A stretch of 64,000 nt of DNA from Chrysomallon squamiferum (GCA_012295275.1 CM022667.1:6117685-6181684); one strand, 5' to 3'. Counted from the stretch's first letter, positions 10,471-23,215 are shown. Made by a program: numbers and translations. Notes: a model not told the origin generated them from the sequence alone.

Positions 10471-12663
10471 AAGGGCATACTAACATAAGCGCTTTTGTTG
10501 GAGTGTTTATGTCGGCACACTTAAGTCAGTGTACCGTGATCTGTAGATGCACGCGCTGCATTCAAGCCTATCTGCCTCTTCATGATCAAATCTAAACTCA
10601 TTTTCTGGCTCTATTTAACTCATGCAGCCACATCCAAAGTCTTTAAAACCAAATTTTCAAAAGTGCAAGTCATTACACCATCTTTTAAAGAAAAATGCTA
10701 CAAACTTAATTGTGATTTTACGTTTGCTAACTTTCTTTCCCCAGCGCCTTGGACTAGGAATGTTTCCACCAACTATATTTATTTCTAAAGCTGTAGAAGT
10801 TCAAAGCTTGTTTATAGTACTGGCTAAAACTGATACTGTGTAACAGCTTTCCTCATTTAATGGCACAGCATTTCAACATTTTTCTATGAGCAAAACACAT
10901 AATACATTTCCAAAGCTTCGATTCAAGACTATTATCATAATTTTCACATTCTAGTTATTTGAAGTTTTGTTCCATAGTTAGTGTTTCCTTAACATACTGA
11001 GTTAATATAAAACTTGTAAGGGCAAAAGTGACTAATAACAGAGTGTGCAAGAAAAGTGAACTTGTCTCTTTGATGTTACAGCGAAATTGACGTTGAGCGA
11101 AATTGACGTTGAATAAAAACTGAAAGCAATTCATCAGCTGTTAATTTGGAAAACAAGTTAATTTAAACCGTGTGAAGCAGGGATAGCTGTATTGCTATAA
11201 TTTGTATTTCTATATATTTGGATTACAAATGTGTAATGTATATGGTTACATAATATGCGATTTGCTAGTGTACACTGCACACTGTTATGGTGATTACAGT
11301 AGTCTTGACAGAAAAAATAGAAAAAATACACAGAATTGGACATTGAAAAGTTTAATTGTTTTCATCATTGAAAGCTTATTTTGAAGGAAGAACGAAAACT
11401 AATGTAGCTCCATGGATATTCAAACTGTGTACCACATTTCACAGAAATTCGTTCAGTATTTATAATGCACAGATCTGTTTATTAGGTACAAACAATGAAA
11501 AGTCTGGTAAGAAATGTAAAATTTATGTTAAGTCACAAGTGTCAGACTCATATGAATAATATTTCTTCTTTACTGGAACAGCAAACTTGATAAGACTTCA
11601 CCTTTTTCAAGTGTAATATCCTAATCTGTTATTCACATTATCTATATTACATCAAGGACTTATATCAGAACACAAATAAAAATGTATAAACTTTACTTAT
11701 TATTATTTCGTATTAAGTTCTAGAATAACATAATTAACTTAATTACTTGCAAAAATTTATTTTATATTCCCAGAGGAAAAACATGTAAATGCTTTAAAAT
11801 AATTGTCACTGTCCAGAGAAGAACTATGTGTTGTGTTTTTGTTTAATATGGACATTTGTACACCTTAATATCCAGTTTTACAGTTAAAATATATCCAGAA
11901 CCCCCTTTTCTTAATGGAAAAATAACTGAAATGAGCTTTACACTGTACAGACTGTATTTTTAAAATTATTTATGTAATGCTAATGCCACAAAATACAGGC
12001 TTTACTAATACCTTTATATCAATTTTTGTTTGTTTCAGGTTGTTAGGAAAACTACAAATAAAATGACAAATATATTCTTCTATTTCTGTAGTCACATTGC
12101 ACAACTGCCAACATTTCATGTCAATACCAGGTTTGGATTCTGGCATCTGAGGTAGATATCAGTAGACTCGGCAATATCGGTGCATAAATTCTGTGAACAG
12201 TCGCTGTTGGCTCTTTGACTGTCTATCACATTATGAAACAGAAAACACAGCTAAGGAATATTATGCAGAGTGCAACTATGGGCAAAGTGAAGACTTGGAG
12301 AAAGTGCTGATGCAGTGGATATAGCTGTGTCACAATCAAAGCATGAAAATACCTGCCGATGTGCTGAAGTTCTAGGTCAGGAATTTCCAGGAAGTATATT
12401 AACATAAAAATATATCAGCAAAACGTTCAGTTAGCATTACTGAGTTCCCAGTAAGACCTAGTTTTGGAACATCAACCTGCTGTATGATTCACACAAACCT
12501 CAAGAATGTTGTCATATTAATTAATCTCTCATTTTATTTTTCTCAGTTTACTTATAAATATTTAAACCTTAATTTCATATACTTGGATTTGTAGATTTTC
12601 TATCTTAGTTAGATAATTACAGTAACATGTTTTGATAATAAAAATGTATTTATATCAACTTAC
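10471..12663. other. Intronic/intergenic stretch, gene 2A
   Basis: This stretch is highly similar to the corresponding part of copy B (about 32130-34334). No Ig exon or convincing splice-bounded frame is visible on either strand. The short open frames at 10582-10843 and 11158-11559 show no domain features. A weak transposase-like reading near 12040-12140 is listed among the rejected items. Confidence 0.45.
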
Positions 12664-13005
12664 TTTCAAATGTTATTCTGATACGGTTGCTTTGTGTCTT
12701 ATTTGTTTGCAGTGAGCACCACCAGTCAGTACGATCTAGTTCTGCAACATGATTTATCTTCACAGTGTAAGTTTTATTTTCTGATGTCGTATCCTCTGTT
12801 CCACTTCCACAACTGACAACATAACCTGGTGGATAGGTGAACAGAACACATCCTTTTGTAGGAGATTGATCTACTGAAACAACTGCAGCTGTCGATGTTT
12901 CCCTGTTGATCAGTATAAGATCATCAAGCCCAGCAGCATCTGTCACTGTACAGGTCAGAGTGTAAGAAGGAGGATTTGGTGAGCCAGACAATACCAGTGA
13001 AATAC
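12664..13005 (-). CDS. Gene 2A V-type Ig exon
   Basis: This 342-nt exon is phase 1 to phase 1, with acceptor CTTGTAG and donor GTAAGT. It reads ISLVLSGSPNPPSYTLTCTV, then DAAGLDDLILINRETS, CGSGTEDT, TYTVKIN and a final TDWWCSLQTNK. The Cys pair (TLTC and WWCSL), the central CVLF...VVSC segment and the length suggest a V-type Ig domain with an additional disulfide. It would follow a signal-peptide exon that in copy B lies at 40785-40848; in copy A that position falls in the N gap. Compared with copy B, 18 codons differ and 17 change the amino acid. Confidence 0.75.
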
Positions 13006-13029
13006 CTACAAGACATGCAAAAAGTAAAA

Positions 13030-13031
13030 AG

Positions 13032-13106
<75 letters not shown>

Positions 13107-13112
13107 CAAAGT
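13030..13112. repeat. TAAA/AAT compound microsatellite
   Basis: TAAA repeats pass into AAT repeats directly upstream (in gene orientation) of the V exon acceptor, within the intron. The copy-B tract (34702-34810) is longer. Confidence 0.9.
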
Positions 13113-13808
13113 AAATAAATAAAAAAGCTATATTTCAGATGCATTAAACATTTATTAGTAGACTGTATTATTAAGGAGAGTTGTTTTTCTAAGAGTTATT
13201 TGTGTTTCTGGTTGTTTTTGTAAATTTATTAATTGTAATGTTTCTGCCTCAAAACTCTTTTTTTCTATTACTTATAGATCAAAACATTATAAATAAACAA
13301 GCGAAACAAAAGCACAGATACAAATAAATAACAGATCATAAGATCAGGTAAATAATGGAATTTCAAACTGAACACACATTAACATGCCACTTGAAATGAT
13401 ATCAATTATAAATATCAAATAGGAAAAGTCATTCTAAGCATTATTTATGTGACTACATCTTTATCTTTTATACATTTTGGCAAAACTGCAAATTAGGTTT
13501 GTTTCAAGGTCACCAGTTCCATGAGGTCAAATGCAAAGATCAAGAGCATAATTATTTAATACCATGACAATATTATTCAAATTGTGTGTGATGTGACATG
13601 CATAACTCAGTAACAACATTCCAGGATAAAGTCAACTGATGTGAAAACACAGTTAATTGTTCAATAACCAAACTTTATTTAAAAATAATGTTATTTTTCT
13701 AAATCAATTATTTTTTTTCGAAAATGCATTATATACAAACTACTGTATTTTTGGGGGCGTTTCCACATTGCTATATATCCATATGTTATGAATGACTAAC
13801 TTCCAGGG

Positions 13809-15735
13809 TCACTTTTCATTGTCATAGAAAGCCTGCACTTTTTCTGTTGCACCAGTTTGACCAAGCAGATTCTCAACATCTTTTTTTCTGGCCTTATTCA
13901 CAGTACTTTGGTTAAAAAGTGGATTCAGATTGAAGTCTGCCCACTTCTTTCCACGTTTTAACACGTTTTAATTATCCCCACCGTACGCAGTTTTCAAGTC
14001 TACTTGATCGTTTTTCAATTCCAGCATTTGTGCTTCAGTCAACTTGAAGGTTTTCTGTTGATTCACAAATACTTTTGAAGCAGACTTAAATGAAGTATCT
14101 CCCTGTCTTTGCCTTAAACATAAACATTTCTATAGATCCTTAGAATGGAGTAGTATTCCTATGTCATCAGAATAAGATCGCATTTCCTAATGCTCTGCTC
14201 CATTCTAACAAAAACACGGTCTGCAAAGAGAAAAATGTGCCCCCTGATTGGGAAAATGCATTCAACACCGAGGTCGGGGAAGGCATTTTTCAGCAGTGCA
14301 AATATCATGAGAGAACATTCATATATTTATTCTGCCTAAAACATCAATTTCTAAACATCTGAAGTCTGCCTGTTTGGCGAACAAATCCATTCTGCTGCTT
14401 GTGAAAAGAATAATCCAGAGTTAACGAAATCATGTTCCTATCTTTCTTAGTTTTGTGCTCCATCCATGTATATAGATTAATGTCATCCTTGGTCTGCCTG
14501 CTATCCTTGCCATGGTGAAAAACCACCCCAAACAAGTACTAGTAAAGCTGCCTTGAATAATAGGCTTGGCCAGTCATGGTCTTTGGTAAGACTAGGTTTT
14601 GCATCATGTCAAAGCAGACGGTGTAGGAATACTCCATCTCACTTAGCATGTCACAAAATAAATGTGCTCGTCGTCCGTGCAAAATGAAAGTGTCTGGCTT
14701 CACCCGCATCTCAGCTTCAGTAATATTTGAGTACTTCATCCTAAGTTGCTACTTCACAGAGACAGCACAGGCACCAGTGACAGGATGTCCAAACCCAAGA
14801 TTGCAGAACACTGAGTGCTAGACCAGATAGCTGACATCACTATGGTTCTGACTGTTAAACATTTCATGCACTTTTTTTTGACATTGATGTCAGTTAGTGA
14901 ATATTTCCGGCCTGGTGCCCCTGTACGTCCATAGTGACTGGCTCTACAGGTAAACATCTGGATATGGTCCACGACAAACTCATTCTTTTCCTCATTCTCT
15001 GCATGTCCAGGAGCATCAACACTGGATTCTGGACGTGCAGCAGCATTCTCTGTATAATACTGAGCCTGTCGGGATACAGTGTCTTTGCTTATGCCTGGAA
15101 ACAACATAAAATCATGCTACAGTTACAGAGTAAAAACAGAAACAACTCTACAATGCGGGCCAACATGTTGACACTACAAAGTTGTTTTAATGGTGTGGGT
15201 GTGTTTGGAGGATGTTGCAGCAATGTCAACAAAGAAACATTTATTTTATTTTTTTGCAAGACAAAAGTTAAATCAAATTTTATTAATGAGGACATATGCT
15301 GAACCCATTTCTGAAAAGAAAATAATGTAAACATTACGGTTTCAAAATTTAAGAATGTAGCCTACTCACCTAGAATTTCATCAAAGGTTGCACACTGGTA
15401 ATTAGGTAGGGTGACTTTGTGTCAAATGTCACAGATACATTCCTGTCCTTTCTTGCATGTTCATTCTGCATACGGAGACATTGCCTTTGGACCTTGCCAA
15501 TCATCATTAGACGGAGAGCTTGGTCCTATTGGAATTTGTTCGGACTTGCATAAATCTGACTGAAATTCAAGGCAATATCTGCTGATGTCAGCTGATCCGC
15601 ATGACAAAACCGTGCACTGTTTGTAGCTGTATGCATCCATGCCACAGATGGCAGTTTGCCCCCACCTGAATGGCGAAGTTTCTTTACTTTTTCTTGGGCA
15701 TGATTGTCTTTTGACGGGCTACTTTTCTTCTCCAC
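13809..15735 (-). pseudogene. Decayed DNA-transposon transposase-like element (copy A)
   Basis: A minus-strand series of broken frames runs from about 15735 to 13809: ADQLTSADIALNFSQIYASP; NEHARKDRNVSVTFDTKSP; SHYGRTGAPGRKY; LPKTMTGQAYYSRQLY; FGVVFHHG; LYTWMEHK; NKARKKDVENLLGQTG. The order and the motif Y-x-R-Q-L-x(2-8)-F-G-V-x-x-H-x-G resemble a family of metazoan DDE-type transposase-like proteins that I cannot name with certainty. Frameshifts and stops make it non-functional. An apparent GTGAGT...TTTCCAG intron spans about 15110-15370. The copy at 35525-37448 shares the first stop after NKFQ. Confidence 0.5.
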
Positions 15736-15740
15736 ATTAG

Positions 15741-16218
15741 AAACTACCCCTAACTCATACGCTCCGTCGAAATTGTTCGTTGTTAATGGCTAATATGGCC
15801 CAAAATGCCATGAAACACCAAGCGATTTTGTTATCTCATGCATGCTGCCATGTTGAATGATGTAACGTAATGGTGGCCTATGACTGATCAAGAGGATCAC
15901 GTATCGCAGTTTATAAGAAACTATGCATGGCACTTACGACGTTATGAAACTTAATCTTTAGTCTACTGTGTAGACAGTGGTAGATTTCGACTTTTGGGGA
16001 AAATGATTATGGGACCCCGAACAACTGTGAAATGCTGAACTTTTGGTGGTGGCTTTTATTTATTTATTTATTTATTTTAATCGCGTTTGGAACTAAAGTC
16101 TTCAGATGTTTTATTAAGATTTATTATTTTGTTGGGTTTTTTTGTTAATATTTATAAGTCATATAAAATCCATCGTAAAGAGATAAAGCAAACATATAAT
16201 TCAGAATGAAATGACTAA

Positions 16219-16265
<47 letters not shown>

Positions 16266-16287
16266 AAAACTAAATAAAAGACTAAAA

Positions 16288-16342
<55 letters not shown>

Positions 16343-16467
16343 ACAAAGTTTAAAATAAAAAGCAAAAAAAAAACAAAAAAACGATTCCAATTAGTAATGT
16401 CCAAATCCTGAGAACTGAAAACAGCAAAAGACACATCAAATCATATCCCAAGTAATGTGCCATTTCA

Positions 16468-16513
<46 letters not shown>

Positions 16514-18313
16514 TGAAATGTTTACTGGATATTCATATGATTTTTGGTAAATGTTTTTTTGCACAGCCCTTACAAGTTACGATTTGGCATTCTTGCATTT
16601 TAGGCATACCACGTCTTAGGGTTGTTTTACTCAATATCTTTCTACAATGTTTTGTTTTACTGTTAGAGCAAATATACATTGACAATATAAAACTGTCTAT
16701 CCTACTTTCACTTGTCAAATTCAGCCAAATTGTACTTTCATCAGTGACACAGGAAGTCATGCTATTGAGATAAACAGTGCAAGTACAGAAGTCAGTGAGC
16801 AGTACTAATCTATTTTGGGAAAAGTATATAACTTTTTACTTTTTGAAGTTGGTTTATAAGATTAAACAGAAAAATAAAATGTAATGTAATAAAAACAGTT
16901 TGTTTCACTTTGTATCCAGATCAAGTGGATGATCTCCAGACCTAGTACATAGTTCATCCAGTTTTCTACTTCAAAATATTTACATCTATACAAAATGAAT
17001 TACCTATAAATTTACCTTAGCCAGACTTTTAATTCCATGCAGTGAACTTGTCATCTTGCAAATTTCATAAAGTTACCTTGCTATTTAAGGAACTTTAATC
17101 ACAGTGTTTTTCTTTAATAAAGTTTGAAACAATATGTAAAAATTACACTAATGTTCATAATATAAAACTACCCTTACTCTGTTATTGATAAAGTTGTCAT
17201 TAATAATGTAGTTTCATTTTATTATTTACATGTTCTTTCCCTGATGAAGAAACAATTTTAATTTCAGGATTTTTATTTATTTATAATGATTATATTTATA
17301 TTATTATTATTATTGTTGATATTATTATTATTATTGTTGTTGTTGTTTTTATAAAATTTTTCCAATACCCTCTAGCAAGAAAAAAAAAAAAAAAAAAAAA
17401 CGAAGTAAAAAAAGAGTAGAAAATATTGATTAAAATTGTACCTACGGTGAGGGAGATCTAACTGAAATGCAAACACTTGAGTTTGTGTGTATGTTTTATT
17501 ATCGGATATACGTTCGCACAAGCAATAATCGGGGCAAAACATTCGGTATCTTAATAAGTATAACCTTTTTGTCTCAGTTCTGACAGTAACCTAGAAACTG
17601 GAACAAATTTAACGTACTAATCAGAGCGAACTGTGGTGAAGTAAGTTTACGACAGGCACGCTTTCTGATAAGCCAGAGGGCGTCTCTGTCGCAGAACTGT
17701 GACCTAAACTGCAAGATTACCTAATTATAATAGCATGGACAGACAAGAACGATCATTCGTAACGGCATAAATTAAGTCGCGGAACAAAGCCTTCAGAAAT
17801 TTCGCTGATTTAATGGTTACAAACAACACCTGAATGTTCTTTTCCTCTGTATTTTGACAGGGGCAAAATTGAAAACTACAAACGTTAATACACCAATATT
17901 TTACCGAATTATAATTTCAGTTTATTATGCATGCATTTGCACAAAAACAATCAGTTTAAAAGGTCTGATTAAGTTGTAAACGTAGTTACGAAAGGCCCGC
18001 GACATCATGGTTTGGTAATATGAATAACCATCGTTATCTTTATCAGTTTAAATAATAAAAAATTCAGAAAACATATGTGAGACAATTGAATTTGGAAGTT
18101 TGCAAAAATCCGTAAGATCACGGAAAAATCCGATCGAAATCAAAGACGACAGCGTCGAACGCCGATTAGTGTTTGGAAACTTTTTAATACGTATGTCTTC
18201 ATAATGCAATCAATTCTGCATGGATTATTAATAGTAATTTGAGGAAATATGTCATTTAATCAATCTCGCCAGTACATAGATGTCTATTATTGAGTAGAAA
18301 TTGCTCAAAGGTC

Positions 18314-18344
<31 letters not shown>

Positions 18345-18500
18345 CAGGTAACTTTGACGTCATACCATCTCGCACACGTTTTGTACTCTGTACTTTTTTT
18401 TAGATATTATTACGACGTCGGCAGGCAAAATATAAAAAAATCAATAATAAAATAAAATAAACAGTTTTCACAGACACTGGCGCGTGAATATGAAGATAAC
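15741..18500. other. Intron 1 region of gene 2A up to the assembly gap
   Basis: No gene is visible. It contains TAAA (16215-16266), TA (16297-16340) and AAT (16471-16512) microsatellites, poly-A (about 17379-17400) and poly-T (about 18319-18344). The last 0.8 kb belongs to a repeat family also seen at about 39440-40310 and, more diverged, at 60430-60880. The sequence stops at the N gap. Confidence 0.5.
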
Positions 18501-18700
18501 NNNNNNNNNNNNNNNNNNNNNNNNNNNNNNNNNNNNNNNNNNNNNNNNNNNNNNNNNNNNNNNNNNNNNNNNNNNNNNNNNNNNNNNNNNNNNNNNNNNN
18601 NNNNNNNNNNNNNNNNNNNNNNNNNNNNNNNNNNNNNNNNNNNNNNNNNNNNNNNNNNNNNNNNNNNNNNNNNNNNNNNNNNNNNNNNNNNNNNNNNNNN
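18501..18700. other. Assembly gap (200 N)
   Basis: Exactly 200 N. Copy A homology to copy B runs right up to the gap, and the sequence after it is unrelated (transposase remnant). The gene 2A leader exon, expected about 570 bp further on by comparison with copy B, is therefore missing. A round size of 200 suggests a placeholder length. Confidence 0.98.
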
Positions 18701-18707
18701 ACAGCGC

Positions 18708-19650
18708 ACAAGCAATGAAGGACAGGCTTATGTTGTTGTTATATGCCAATGCAAATGGTGACTGCAAGTTGGTCTACCACTCAGAAAATCCTTGCGTCTT
18801 TAAGTAAAGTAATGTCGGAAAAACAAAGTCTGTAATGTGGAGAGCTAATGAGAAGGCACAGGTGATGAATGGCTGACTAAAGTGTTTGTCTGAAATGTGA
18901 AGAGGTATTTGGAGGAAAACAGTCTTCCCCTTTTATCTCGCTTGATTTTGGATAATGCTCCTGCACATACCCCAGATTTAGAGGAGGACATGGACATTGA
19001 GTATAACTTAATTAAGGTCATGCCTCCCAACACGATTACTGTGCTTCAACCCATAGACCAACAAGTGATCTCAAACTTGAAGAAACAAAGGCTGTCTTTT
19101 CGAGGTGTTTTCAGATCACAATTGATACTGATTTCACCCTCAGAGATTTTTCCATTGCATCAACATCATAGACAAGGCCTGGAACAACGTCTCTACCTGA
19201 ACTTTAAACTCTGACTGGAGAAAACTTTGGCCGGGGTGTGTACCAAAAAAACGCTTAGAGGTATTCGAGGTTGACATGACAGTTAGATTAGTGGATGAGA
19301 TTGTGTCCTGGGAAGGTGATGGCGACGACATAGAGCAGCTTATTGAAGATTACAGCAAAGAGCTTGTAAATCTCCGGAGGTAACAACTCAAGGCATTAAA
19401 GCGTCAGCGATTGCCTGATGATACACAGGGAAGGACTGAGGTTTCTACTGCTAGAATAAAAGAAATTTGCAGTAAATGGGCTGATACTGAAGATTTTATT
19501 GTGAACCATCACCCAAACAAACTTGTGACAAACAGGGCAGTGACTTTGATGAACGAGAACACGATGGAAACATACTCAGACAAAGAAAGAAACAAATTTC
19601 TCTTGATCGTTTCTTTATGCAGAAAGATAGTGAAAACAAATTGCTGAAGA
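18708..19650 (+). pseudogene. Tigger/pogo-like DDE transposase remnant
   Basis: Plus-strand fragments in order read KLVYHSENP, MWRANEKAQVMNEWL, LILDNAPAHTPDLEED, KVMPPNTITVLQPIDQQVIS, then a C-terminal part with VSWEGDGDDIEQLIEDY. LDNAPAH-P with a following MPPNTT-x-LQPxDQ is the hallmark of the pogo/Tigger (Tc1-mariner superfamily) catalytic core, containing the second catalytic Asp (in LILDN) and its surroundings. Several frameshifts and a stop after KELVNLRR kill it. The N-terminal DNA-binding part is lost in the gap. Confidence 0.75.
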
Positions 19651-20387
19651 TGCATTCTTCAGTGTTACTATGGAAGGAGATGCACTTTCCAAACAATATC
19701 TTCCTCGTCTTCACCACTACCATCCATTTGTCGCACTGACTCTACGCCACATTTCAAGATGTAATAAAATACGTGTACTGTAATCTCAGGATTTAATTTA
19801 ATGTTTTTTCTATATATATGGTATTTTAAAGAAATTCTGTGTTTATTCCTTGGAAAAAGAACTGAAAACAATTTAATTAAAACTATTCTGAGGCTTGAAT
19901 GGATTGTTTACATTTACATTATTTCAACATTTCAGTTTACTACAATTAGGTTTATGAACCGAATTCTGGAACAATTTAAGTTCGTAACCCAAGGTTCCAC
20001 TGTAAAATCATATTTTACTGTTTTACACCTTGCTGTTACTTGTGGATAAGCTCTTTTCTTCAGACCTCACAAATGCCTGTTAAAACAGATTCCATTCTTC
20101 TAGCAGAAGTAACTGAAAAAGAATTTTAGAATATTTATTTCTAAGTTTCTTTGCTAGGACTGACAAAGTAACACATATATTTATTACTGATTTGTAGATT
20201 TCTAATCAAATAAAACTAGAACTTTGATTTTGCCTTCACCAACATAATTGTTAAAAGACTATATTTTGAAAAAGTTCTTTGCCACTGGAAACAAAATATT
20301 TCCACTACTTTTACACTTTATTATTATTATTTTTTTTTTTTAGATTTTTTTTGTTCTTTAATGCAAATTCCTCCTTTTTACATTCAG

Positions 20388-20648
20388 ATGGTCCAGACAG
20401 TGTCAGACTGAGTCCATCATCACCTGGTACAGTTGTAGAAGGTCACGCACTGACAGTTACCTGTACTTCTGACTGTAATCCTACATGTTCCTATACCTGG
20501 TCACTCAACAATAAAATACTTTCTACAACTTCTCAGTTAACTCTGACACACATCAGTAGACAACAGACAGGTGAAATATATAAATGTACAGCAAACAACC
20601 CAACTACATCAGTGGAAAAATCTGAACAGTTTGAACTGTATGTTTACT
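20388..20648 (+). CDS. Inverted copy, Ig1-like exon (intact)
   Basis: This 261-nt exon is phase 1 to 1, acceptor ACATTCAG, donor GTAAGT. It reads DGPDSVRLSPSSPG, then VTCTSDCNPTCSYTWSLNN and EIYKCTANN: B-strand Cys, extra Cys pair, Trp and F-strand Cys are all present. It is clearly related to gene 1A Ig1 (same GPDSV start and WSLNN) but much more diverged than the Ig3 and Ig4 exons of the same copy. Confidence 0.75.
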
Positions 20649-20871
20649 GTAAGTATAAATAAAACATTCTTAATTAATTAAATCTGTCTGTCTGTCTGTA
20701 TATACACACATATATTGTATGCATATTAATAGAAATTTATGTTGAACATTAACTGCATATATTATCCAATTTTCATAAATACATTCAGTTTATATTAATA
20801 TATGTCAAAAAGAAAAAACAACAAATAAATACATAATATACCTTGTTACTTCTTAATAAACACCATCCAAA

Positions 20872-20957
20872 GTCACAGGCTGGTGTCTACACGTGTACAG
20901 CTGTCAACACAAACTCAAACAAATCAAATTACACAACAGTTACACTGGATGTCCTGT
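20872..20957 (+). pseudogene. Inverted copy, 5'-truncated Ig2-like exon
   Basis: Only the F and G strands remain: SQAGVYTCTAVNTNSNKSNY and TTVTLDVLC, followed by a good GTGAGT donor. The upstream half, including the B-strand Cys and the Trp, is gone and no acceptor precedes it. Gene 1A Ig2 has the matching end EAGVCVCIVTNVNTNKSNN. Confidence 0.65.
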
Positions 20958-21303
20958 GTGAGTTGGATTTATCAATAACATAATTTAATTTCATTCTTTA
21001 ATAATACTGAATCTATTAGGATGACAAAAGGTTAACTGTACCATTATAATCTTGTTTATATAAAAGAAATTTTAAGACAAATTCTGTTAAAATCTATGAC
21101 AGTTATGTATTCAGTTAAATTTGATTGATTTTATCATTGCAAATATTGCATTAGAAGTTAGATTTTCTACCAACCCATGAAGGAGATTTAAAATTAATTG
21201 TTTAATTATTTCTTAGTCATTAGAAATTTACCTAACAGCTAAATGACTAATTCCAGTGACAGTTGTTTTATTTTTTAAAAACAAATCATTATTTATTTAT
21301 TTA

Positions 21304-21361
<58 letters not shown>

Positions 21362-21453
21362 GGATTCATTCCTTATATATATTTTAATTTTCAAATTTTT
21401 TTTAATCCATCTCTCTGCAATATATGTTTCTATGAATTTAACTTGTATTACAG

Positions 21454-21713
21454 ATCAGACTTCAATAAACCTCTTTGACACTGAACTCAAAGACTGCAAA
21501 GTTAACAGTTGATGAGATGTGAAGTTGACAGTAATCCAGCATCTCACATCAAACTGTTAAACAACTCACACATTCTACGTGAAGTGAAAAACTCCAAGTC
21601 AGTGGAGTACAGCTGGAATGAAGCTGGATGTCTGGATACAGGATTTTACACTTGTGAAGCAGGAAACAACATCAAGTCTGATGTCAGTCAAAGTGTGCAG
21701 CTTAATGTTACAT
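21454..21713 (+). pseudogene. Inverted copy, Ig3-like exon with frame lesions
   Basis: Acceptor TATTACAG and donor GTAAGT are kept. Relative to gene 1A exon 4 it has a net 19-nt loss: one inserted base early on, then a 20-nt deletion between TGA repeats just before the segment MRCEVDSNPASHI. The early frame therefore runs into TGA. From there to the donor it is nearly identical to gene 1A and 1B. Confidence 0.7.
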
Positions 21714-21932
21714 GTAAGTAATGTTGAACAATTATTTCTACTAGTAACAATAATAATATTGAAAGATATCACTTAAAATATGGGTCATTCTATGTCACAT
21801 CAAGTTTTACCCCATTGAAATCTGAGGTGAAATGTTACATTATTTCTTGCATTGGATCATTAAGAATGGGTTGCAGCCCACTTCTTTCTCAGTATCCCAT
21901 GGATAGAATTGAATAAACATGGCATCTTCAAA

Positions 21933-22000
<68 letters not shown>
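21933..22000. repeat. (GT)n microsatellite
   Basis: A GT tract with one interruption, ending in GGTGGGTGGGTG. It lies in the intron between Ig3-like and Ig4-like exons of the inverted copy. Confidence 0.95.
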
Positions 22001-22008
<8 letters not shown>

Positions 22009-22500
22009 GGTGTGTTAAAAGTTGATATTCTCAGCATTTTGTAATTGACTTTAATTTGAAATTGCAGTCATTTTAGCTACAACATTAAAAAGAAATCCAA
22101 AATAAAAAAGTGTTATTCGTTTATTTATTTGTTTAGATTTTTTAATTGCAAACCAAAACAAATTATAAGTGTTTTGCTTTATGAATTTTTATTTTCTTAT
22201 AATTCATAAAGAAATAATAAGAAAGTAGCCTCCACATTTTATTTTTGTAATAAAATCAGCTCCAGTGTAACTAATAAAAGATTAAAATGAAAATACTTTG
22301 TTATTTTGAAATCATCTTTATTGTTATTTTAAAAAAATCAATAAAAAGTCAATAAGTACATCAAAAAAATGTCATTGTTATGTCTTGCTATTTTATATTA
22401 TGTTAACTTTCTGTTATAATAGAGTTAAATTTACATAAGTAAATATTTGTTTCAATACAGTCCTTATTGATAACAGTAATCACTAATTTCACTATTTCAG

Positions 22501-22806
22501 GTTCACCAAGACTTCATCATCGAGATACCTTTCAGGACAAATTTGCTGCTATAGAAGATGGAAATGTAACTCTACACATGTCTATGATTGCCAATCCAGT
22601 TCCAACATTTACCTGGTATAAACTCACAGATGTAAACAATAAAAGTCTTGGATCTACACAACCTGTACTCACTACAAATGTGTCTGCTGTAGGTGAATAT
22701 AAACTGACAAATGTTAAATAAGAAGATTTTGGAATCTATCAGGTTGCTGTGTCAAATGGAGGTTCAAGGAAGGATCTTGTCTTGAATTTATCTCTCAGTA
22801 AAATAG
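22501..22806 (+). pseudogene. Inverted copy, Ig4-like exon with a premature stop
   Basis: It is 306 nt, the same length as gene 1A exon 5, with acceptor ATTTCAG and donor GTAAAA. It encodes GSPRLHHRDTFQDKF and the shared VIANPVPTFTWYKL-type core (IANPVPTFTWYKL here). The codon CAA, read in gene 1A as the Gln after TNVK, is TAA here (22719-22721). Apart from that stop the frame stays open to SLSKIG. Confidence 0.75.
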
Positions 22807-23078
22807 GTAAAAACAAAGTTGGAATGAAAAATGTTTATCCCATACACACTTTTCACCTACTTAGACTAGTATTACAGTCTCGGTTGTTTTCATTTATATT
22901 ATGTGCTAGAATATGGCAACGTTTAATTTTGTCTGAAATACTGATTTTCTGAACATTATGTGTGTCCTTATTTGAAAATAGACAGATAGATATTGCATAA
23001 TATCAATAGTGTTTAAACAAAATTCATAGTTCACTACTTCCTATTTTTCACTATTTTGTAACGTTCTAAACTCAAAGG

Positions 23079-23215
23079 TCCTCCAATTGTTCCCTCTGAC
23101 GTGAGAACTTGGAGTACTGGTCCACATTCAGTGTCAGTGTCTTGGACAGAAGAATTTAATGGAGGATCGCAAAAAACATTTCTTGTACAGTATCGAAAAA
23201 ATAAAATCTTCTTTA
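23079..23215 (+). pseudogene. Partial fibronectin type III exon
   Basis: The frame reads GPPIVPSDVRTWSTG, SVSVSWTEEFNGGSQ and TFLVQYRKN. Pro-Pro at the start, the central Trp in VSWTEEFNGG and the Tyr in VQYRK are the diagnostic positions of an FN3 domain in strands A to C'. It then loses similarity, so strands E to G are missing. The upstream acceptor (CTCAAAG) is weak. Confidence 0.65.

Larger units (their letters stand above)
20388..23215 (+). pseudogene. Inverted IgSF paralogue (four Ig exons + FN3 piece), broken
   Basis: Exons run on the + strand, opposite to the other genes: 20388-20648 (Ig1-like, intact), about 20872-20957 (Ig2-like, only the last two strands), 21454-21713 (Ig3-like, frameshifted), 22501-22806 (Ig4-like, TAA at 22719-22721) and about 23079-23215 (half of a fibronectin III domain). 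All surviving borders are GT-AG, phase 1. At least three independent lesions show it is no longer a full gene. The order matches gene 1, but the FN3 piece shows the parental gene had a longer ectodomain. No leader exon is visible between the Tigger remnant and 20388. Confidence 0.7.

Noticed and set aside
12030-12150. Minus frame MPESKPGIDMKCWQLCN resembling the MPxKPxKxGIKxW motif of piggyBac transposases
   Set aside because: Only about 20 residues fit, with no supporting segment before or after in either copy; could be chance. A translated search would settle it.
14934-15334. 122-residue + frame and 81-residue minus frame near the transposase-like element
   Set aside because: They are shadows of, or overlap the intron of, the minus-strand element; conserved in copy B only because the whole segment is.
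18400-18807. Frames running through the N gap
   Set aside because: They consist mainly of undetermined residues from the 200-N gap.
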